Made by a program: the position numbers and the translations under genes. Below are positions 6,562 to 10,162 of a stretch of DNA of 10,162 nt, one piece after another. Below the pieces are notes generated by a model. The model saw only the letters and a list, made by a program, of their open reading frames with translations, searched no databases and was not told the origin of the DNA. The stretch covers positions 1 to 10,162 of the forward strand of contig CAMXAS010000031.1 in the NCBI GenBank assembly GCA_947179195.1, read 5' to 3'. This stretch comes from an uncultured Bacteroidales bacterium. Lineage in GTDB: Bacteria; Bacteroidota; Bacteroidia; Bacteroidales; P3. Each line of letters begins with the position of its first letter. Position 1 is the first letter of the stretch.

Positions 6562-8262
6562 ATGAATTTTTACAGCGATAACGAATCCCTGGCGTTTCAC
6601 CTGCATCATCCGAATATGCAGAAATGCGTGGATATGAAGGAACGCCAATATAAGGAAAAAGACCAGTACGATTACGCGCCGCGCGACTTCGAAGACGCGA
6701 TGGACAACTACGACAAGGTGATGGAAATCATCGGCGATATTGCCGGCAATGTGTTGGCGGCCAATGCCGAGGACGTTGACCATCAGGGCCCTTCCGTAGA
6801 GAACTACCGCGTGCGTTATGCCGACGGTACGCGCATGAACCATGAGAAGCTGACGCAGGCCGGCGTTTACGGCATCGCGTTGCCGCGGGCTTACGGCGGT
6901 TTGAACTTCTCGATGGTGCCTTACGTGATGGCGGCCGAAATCGTATCGCGCGCCGATGCTGGTTTCGCCAACATCTGGGGCTTGCAGGACTGCGCCGAAA
7001 CGATTTACGAATTCGCCTCCGAGGACATCAAGCGCGAGTTCCTGCCGCGCATCCATCAGGGCGCGACCTGTTCGATGGACCTGACCGAACCCGATGCGGG
7101 CAGCGACCTGCAGGCGGTTCAGCTCAAGGCCACCTACGACGAGGGCAAACAGATGTGGATGCTCAACGGCGTAAAACGCTTTATCACGAACGGCGATGCC
7201 GAAATCAAACTGGTGTTGGCGCGTTCGGAAGAAGGCACGCGCGATGGCCGCGGGCTTTCGTATTTCGTACACGACAAGGCCTGGGGCGGTGTCAAGGTGC
7301 GCCGCATCGAAAACAAAATGGGTATCAAGGGTTCGCCCACCTGCGAACTCGTGTTCGAGAACGCGCCGGCCAAATTGATCGGCGACCGCAAGATGGGCTT
7401 GATTAAATACGTGATGACGCTGATGAACGGCGCCCGTTTGGGGGTCGGCGCCCAGTCGGTGGGCCTCTCGGAAGCGGCTTACCGTGAAGCCTTCAAGTAT
7501 GCGTGCGAACGCGAACAGTTCGGGCAGGCGATTATCAAGTTCCCGGCCGTTTATGAAATGCTGGCCATGATGCGCGCCAAGACCGACGCCACGCGGACGT
7601 TGCTCTACGAGACCTCGCGTCAGGTGGACGTTTCCAAGTCGTACGCGGCCATGATGAACGAAGGCGAGAAACTGACGCCGGAACAGCGTGCCGACATGAA
7701 GCTGGCGCAACGCAACGCCGATATGCTGACACCGGTGCTTAAAATGTTCTCGAGCGAATATGCGAACCAAAACGCCTACGATGCCGTGCAGGTACACGGC
7801 GGTACCGGTTTCATGAAGGATTTCCCGGTGGAACGCCTCTACCGTGACGCCCGTATCCTGACGATATACGAAGGGACGTCGCAGTTGCAGGTCGTGGCGG
7901 CCATCCGTCACGTGCTCAACGGCAACCTGGGCAAGTATATCGAAGAACTGGCCGCGCAACCCGTCAAGGCCGACTTCGCGCACCTGACGACCTTGCTCAA
8001 GGGCATGACCGAAATGCTGGCCGCAGCGGTGGAACAGGTCAAGGGCATGGGTTCGGACGAACTCATCGACTTCCACGCGCGCCGCTTGGTGGAAATGGGC
8101 GGCCATATCGTCATGGGCTATCTGCTCGTGCAGGACGCCGACCGTAGCGAGATGTTCCGTAAATCGGCCGAAATCTACATCCAGTTCGGCCGTTGCGAGG
8201 TGGAAAAACACGCGGCCTATATCCGCACGTTCGTTCCGGAAAACATCGATATGTATAAATAA
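6562..8262 (+). CDS. Acyl-CoA dehydrogenase, long Bacteroidota-type form
   Basis: This FAD enzyme oxidises an acyl-CoA to the 2-enoyl-CoA, or reduces the enoyl-CoA, exchanging electrons with EtfAB encoded just upstream. Signature segments are MDLTEPDAGSD (172-182), LNGVKRFITNG (about 200-210), CEREQFGQAI (315-324), VHGGTGF (411-417) and the catalytic-base motif IYEGTSQLQ, with Glu437 matching the essential Glu of medium- and short-chain dehydrogenases. At 566 residues it is much longer than the usual 380 or so. The extra length is an N-terminal extension of about 75 residues (FYSDNESLAFHLHHP and onward), an insert near 350-395 with KLTPEQRADM, and a C-terminal helical region after about 450. 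This longer architecture is normal for Bacteroidota homologues I recall. Chain-length preference cannot be read from the sequence. No thiolase, crotonase or hydroxyacyl-CoA dehydrogenase gene is nearby. The operon ends here, at the terminator 8283-8314. Confidence 0.93.
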   Translation: MNFYSDNESLAFHLHHPNMQKCVDMKERQYKEKDQYDYAPRDFEDAMDNYDKVMEIIGDIAGNVLAANAEDVDHQGPSVENYRVRYADGTRMNHEKLTQAGVYGIALPRAYGGLNFSMVPYVMAAEIVSRADAGFANIWGLQDCAETIYEFASEDIKREFLPRIHQGATCSMDLTEPDAGSDLQAVQLKATYDEGKQMWMLNGVKRFITNGDAEIKLVLARSEEGTRDGRGLSYFVHDKAWGGVKVRRIENKMGIKGSPTCELVFENAPAKLIGDRKMGLIKYVMTLMNGARLGVGAQSVGLSEAAYREAFKYACEREQFGQAIIKFPAVYEMLAMMRAKTDATRTLLYETSRQVDVSKSYAAMMNEGEKLTPEQRADMKLAQRNADMLTPVLKMFSSEYANQNAYDAVQVHGGTGFMKDFPVERLYRDARILTIYEGTSQLQVVAAIRHVLNGNLGKYIEELAAQPVKADFAHLTTLLKGMTEMLAAAVEQVKGMGSDELIDFHARRLVEMGGHIVMGYLLVQDADRSEMFRKSAEIYIQFGRCEVEKHAAYIRTFVPENIDMYK

Positions 8263-8282
8263 ACGGCCTGACGGTCGTAAAG

Positions 8283-8314
8283 AAAAAGCGGCTCCCGTCG
8301 GGGGCCGCTTTTTT
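8283..8314. terminator. Bidirectional intrinsic terminator between acyl-CoA dehydrogenase gene and argS
   Basis: A GC-rich hairpin with arms 8283-8296 and 8300-8313 closes on the 3-base loop GTC. Its core AAAGCGGC pairs with GCCGCTTT, extended inward by a T-G pair and CCC/GGG. A run of T follows on the plus strand, and the A-rich left flank gives a U-tract on the minus strand. It should therefore stop both the etfB-etfA-acd transcript and the converging argS transcript. Confidence 0.9.
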
Positions 8315-8318
8315 ATGT

Positions 8319-8330
8319 CTTGACGTCAAG
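8319..8330. repeat. Perfect 12-base palindrome next to the terminator
   Basis: CTTGACGTCAAG is its own reverse complement. It lies five bases beyond the terminator T-run, in the 95-base gap between two convergent genes. A second small inverted repeat, GCGGTG (8337-8342) and CACCGC (8348-8353), sits between it and the argS stop. It may be a protein-binding site or simply extra 3'-end structure for argS mRNA; nothing here decides between these. Confidence 0.4.
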
Positions 8331-8357
8331 GCGCCGGCGGTGGGAGGCACCGCGCGC

Positions 8358-10162
8358 CTACATACTTTCGGGGGCTTCGATGCCCAGCAGGTGCAGGCCT
8401 TTTTTCAGGATGAAGCCCGTGTGTTGCGCCAACGCCAGACGGAAGCGTTTCTGCGCTTCGTTCTCTTCCCGCAGGATGGGCGTGTCTTGATAGAAGCCGT
8501 TGAACTCCTTGGCCAAGTCGAACAGGTAGTTCGCGATGATGGCCGGGCTGAACTGGTCGGCCGCCTGGCTGACCGTGTCGCGGTAGGCCAACAGACGCTG
8601 AATCAGCTGGCTTTCCTTGTCGGACAGCGTCACGTCGGCGGGGTTGAAGGCGAACAGTGTCTCCTGCGCCGGGGCGGGTGTGCCGGTCGAGGCGTAGAAC
8701 TTGCGGCCGAGCGAGCGGATGCGCGCGTGCGTGTATTGGATGAAAGGCCCGGTGTTGCCGTTGAAGTCGATGGACTCCTTGGGGTTGAACAGCATATTCT
8801 TGACCGGGTCCACTTTGAGCAGGAAGTATTTGAGCGCGCCCAACGACAGCGTGCGGTAAAGCGCGCGCGCTTCCGCTTCGGGCAGTTGGGCCGACTTGCC
8901 GAGCGTTTCGGTCGTTTCACGGGCCGTGCTTTCCATCTTGTCCATCAGGTCGTCGGCATCCACCACCGTGCCTTCGCGCGATTTCATCTTACCCTCCGGC
9001 AGTTCCACCATGCCGTAGGAGAGGTGGACGATTTTGTCGCCCCAGGCGTAGCCGAGTTTCTTCAGCACCCGTTTCAGCACGTCGAAATGGTAGTTCTGCT
9101 CGTTGCCGACCACGTAAATCAGCCGGTCGGCCTGCCATTCCTCGTTGCGCAACGTGGCCGTGCCCAAATCCTGTGTCATATATACAGATGTGCCGTCCTT
9201 GCGCAACAGCAGTTTCTCGTCCAAACCCTCGTCGCGCAGGTCGGCCCATACCGAGCCGTCTTCCTTGCGTATCAGCACGCCGTCGGCCAAACCTTTCTGA
9301 ACGATGGCCTTGCCCGACAGGTAGGTCTGCGATTCGTAATACGTCTTGTCGAAGTTCACGCCCAGGCGGTCGTAGGTCTCTTGGAAGCCCGCGTAAACCC
9401 AGCCGTTCATCATGTGCCACAGGTCGAGCGTTTCCTTGTCGCCGGCTTCCCACAGCCGCAGCATTTCCCGCGCCTGCAACATCAGCGGCGCCTTGTTTTC
9501 GGCTTCGTCCTTCTCTATTTTTTCCGCCTCCATGATGGCCTTGGTCTGTTCGGCCAGTTTTTGGCTGAACACGACGTAGTATTTGCCCACGAGGTGGTCG
9601 CCCTTCATGCCGGATGATTCCGGCGTTTCGCCGCCCGCAAACAGTTTCCAGGCGAGCATGGATTTGCAGATATGGATGCCGCGGTCGTTGACCAAGTTGA
9701 CTTTCTTGACGTTTTTGCCGGCGCTTTTCAGAATTTCGGAAACCGACCATCCCAACAGGTTGTTGCGGATATGGCCGAGGTGCAACGGCTTGTTCGTATT
9801 GGGCGACGAGTATTCGATGACGATGGGGTGACCCTCGGGCGAGGGCGCGTCGTCGGGGCATACCGGCCTTGCGAATTCGGCCTGCCGTTCCGCTTCAAAC
9901 GCTTCCACCCAGTGGCCGGAACGCAGGCTCAGGTTGAGGAAGCCTTTGACCACGTTGAATTTCTCTACGAGCGGACAGCTGTCGCACAAGGCTTCGCCTA
10001 TGGCTTTGGCCGTGTCTTCCGGGCTTTTGCGCGCCGCTTTGACAAACGGAAAGACCACGAGCGTGAGGTCGCCCTCGAATTCGCGTTTGGTCTTTTGGAA
10101 TGAAATCGATTCGGGCTTGGTTTCCAGCGAAAACAAGCGGTTCGTGATGTCCGCCACGGCGG
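8358..10162 (-). CDS. argS: Arginine--tRNA ligase, 5' end cut by the window edge
   Basis: ArgS charges tRNA-Arg with arginine in the cytosol. The visible part has 601 codons plus two bases. Class I signatures are HLGH (the HIGH motif, coded at about 9771-9782) within SSPNTNKPLHLGHIRNNLLG, and KMKSREG (the KMSKS-like loop, coded near 8975-8992). The segments VNDRGIHICKSM, SVYMTQDLGTA, VVGNEQNYHF and FNGNTGPFIQYTHAR are ArgRS-typical. The C-terminal part after about residue 460 is the helical anticodon-binding (DALR) domain. A GTG at 10155-10157 could be read as a start, but the frame stays open to the window edge and homologues have about ten more N-terminal residues, so I treat the 5' end as missing. 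The gene converges on the acyl-CoA dehydrogenase gene and shares its terminator. Confidence 0.96.
   Translation of the reverse strand, partial: AVADITNRLFSLETKPESISFQKTKREFEGDLTLVVFPFVKAARKSPEDTAKAIGEALCDSCPLVEKFNVVKGFLNLSLRSGHWVEAFEAERQAEFARPVCPDDAPSPEGHPIVIEYSSPNTNKPLHLGHIRNNLLGWSVSEILKSAGKNVKKVNLVNDRGIHICKSMLAWKLFAGGETPESSGMKGDHLVGKYYVVFSQKLAEQTKAIMEAEKIEKDEAENKAPLMLQAREMLRLWEAGDKETLDLWHMMNGWVYAGFQETYDRLGVNFDKTYYESQTYLSGKAIVQKGLADGVLIRKEDGSVWADLRDEGLDEKLLLRKDGTSVYMTQDLGTATLRNEEWQADRLIYVVGNEQNYHFDVLKRVLKKLGYAWGDKIVHLSYGMVELPEGKMKSREGTVVDADDLMDKMESTARETTETLGKSAQLPEAEARALYRTLSLGALKYFLLKVDPVKNMLFNPKESIDFNGNTGPFIQYTHARIRSLGRKFYASTGTPAPAQETLFAFNPADVTLSDKESQLIQRLLAYRDTVSQAADQFSPAIIANYLFDLAKEFNGFYQDTPILREENEAQKRFRLALAQHTGFILKKGLHLLGIEAPESM

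Noticed and set aside
6547..8211. Open frame of 554 codons on the minus strand opposite the acyl-CoA dehydrogenase gene.
   Set aside because: It mirrors a strongly supported gene; its His-, Arg- and Val-rich composition is typical of an antisense artefact, with no motif.
8340..9617. Open frame of 425 codons on the plus strand opposite argS.
   Set aside because: argS is certain on the other strand; this frame starts inside the intergenic hairpins, and its Gln/Val/Arg/Phe-rich sequence shows no domain.
1..10162. Search for defence systems, CRISPR arrays, insertion sequences, tRNAs, riboswitches and attachment sites.
   Set aside because: No direct repeat array, transposase, integrase, tRNA-like fold or riboswitch-like leader was recognised; the content is mainly housekeeping and metabolic.

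Overview
This window looks like ordinary chromosome from a GC-rich member of the Bacteroidota, most likely the order Bacteroidales. Three things suggest this. One gene ends in a type B type IX secretion (gliding-motility-type) sorting domain. The EtfB, EtfA, acyl-CoA dehydrogenase, ClpX and ArgS sequences resemble Bacteroidales proteins in the forms I remember. The one long A+T-rich intergenic spacer carries TAnnTTTG promoter elements, and start codons follow A-rich leaders rather than Shine-Dalgarno sequences. I cannot name a genus; no 16S or other decisive marker is present.

Layout. Positions 1-100 (+) are the last 32 codons of glucose-6-phosphate isomerase (pgi). From 4499 down to 112 on the minus strand there is a tightly packed run: clpX, a secreted Ig-like-domain protein with a type IX sorting domain, an Elp3-like radical SAM protein, and a DUF6873-type protein. 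Gaps are 16-17 bases, and the last two genes overlap by 10 bases. A 100-base divergent promoter region (4500-4599) separates this run from a plus-strand cluster, etfB-etfA-acyl-CoA dehydrogenase (4600-8262). That cluster ends at a strong bidirectional terminator shared with argS, which converges from the right and is cut by the window edge.

How the genes work together. EtfB and EtfA form the flavoprotein heterodimer that carries electrons to or from the acyl-CoA dehydrogenase encoded next to them, so this is one functional unit. The minus-strand run has no obvious shared pathway. Only the radical SAM protein and the DUF6873 protein look functionally tied, because their reading frames overlap.

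No mobile element, CRISPR array, tRNA, rRNA or defence system was seen. The points most worth a second look are a pgi terminator that appears to lie inside the 3' coding end of the opposing DUF6873 gene, the radical SAM/DUF6873 overlapping pair, the overlapping divergent promoters of clpX and etfB, and the ambiguous signal peptide of the type IX-secreted protein. No gene-free stretch longer than 300 bases exists here.
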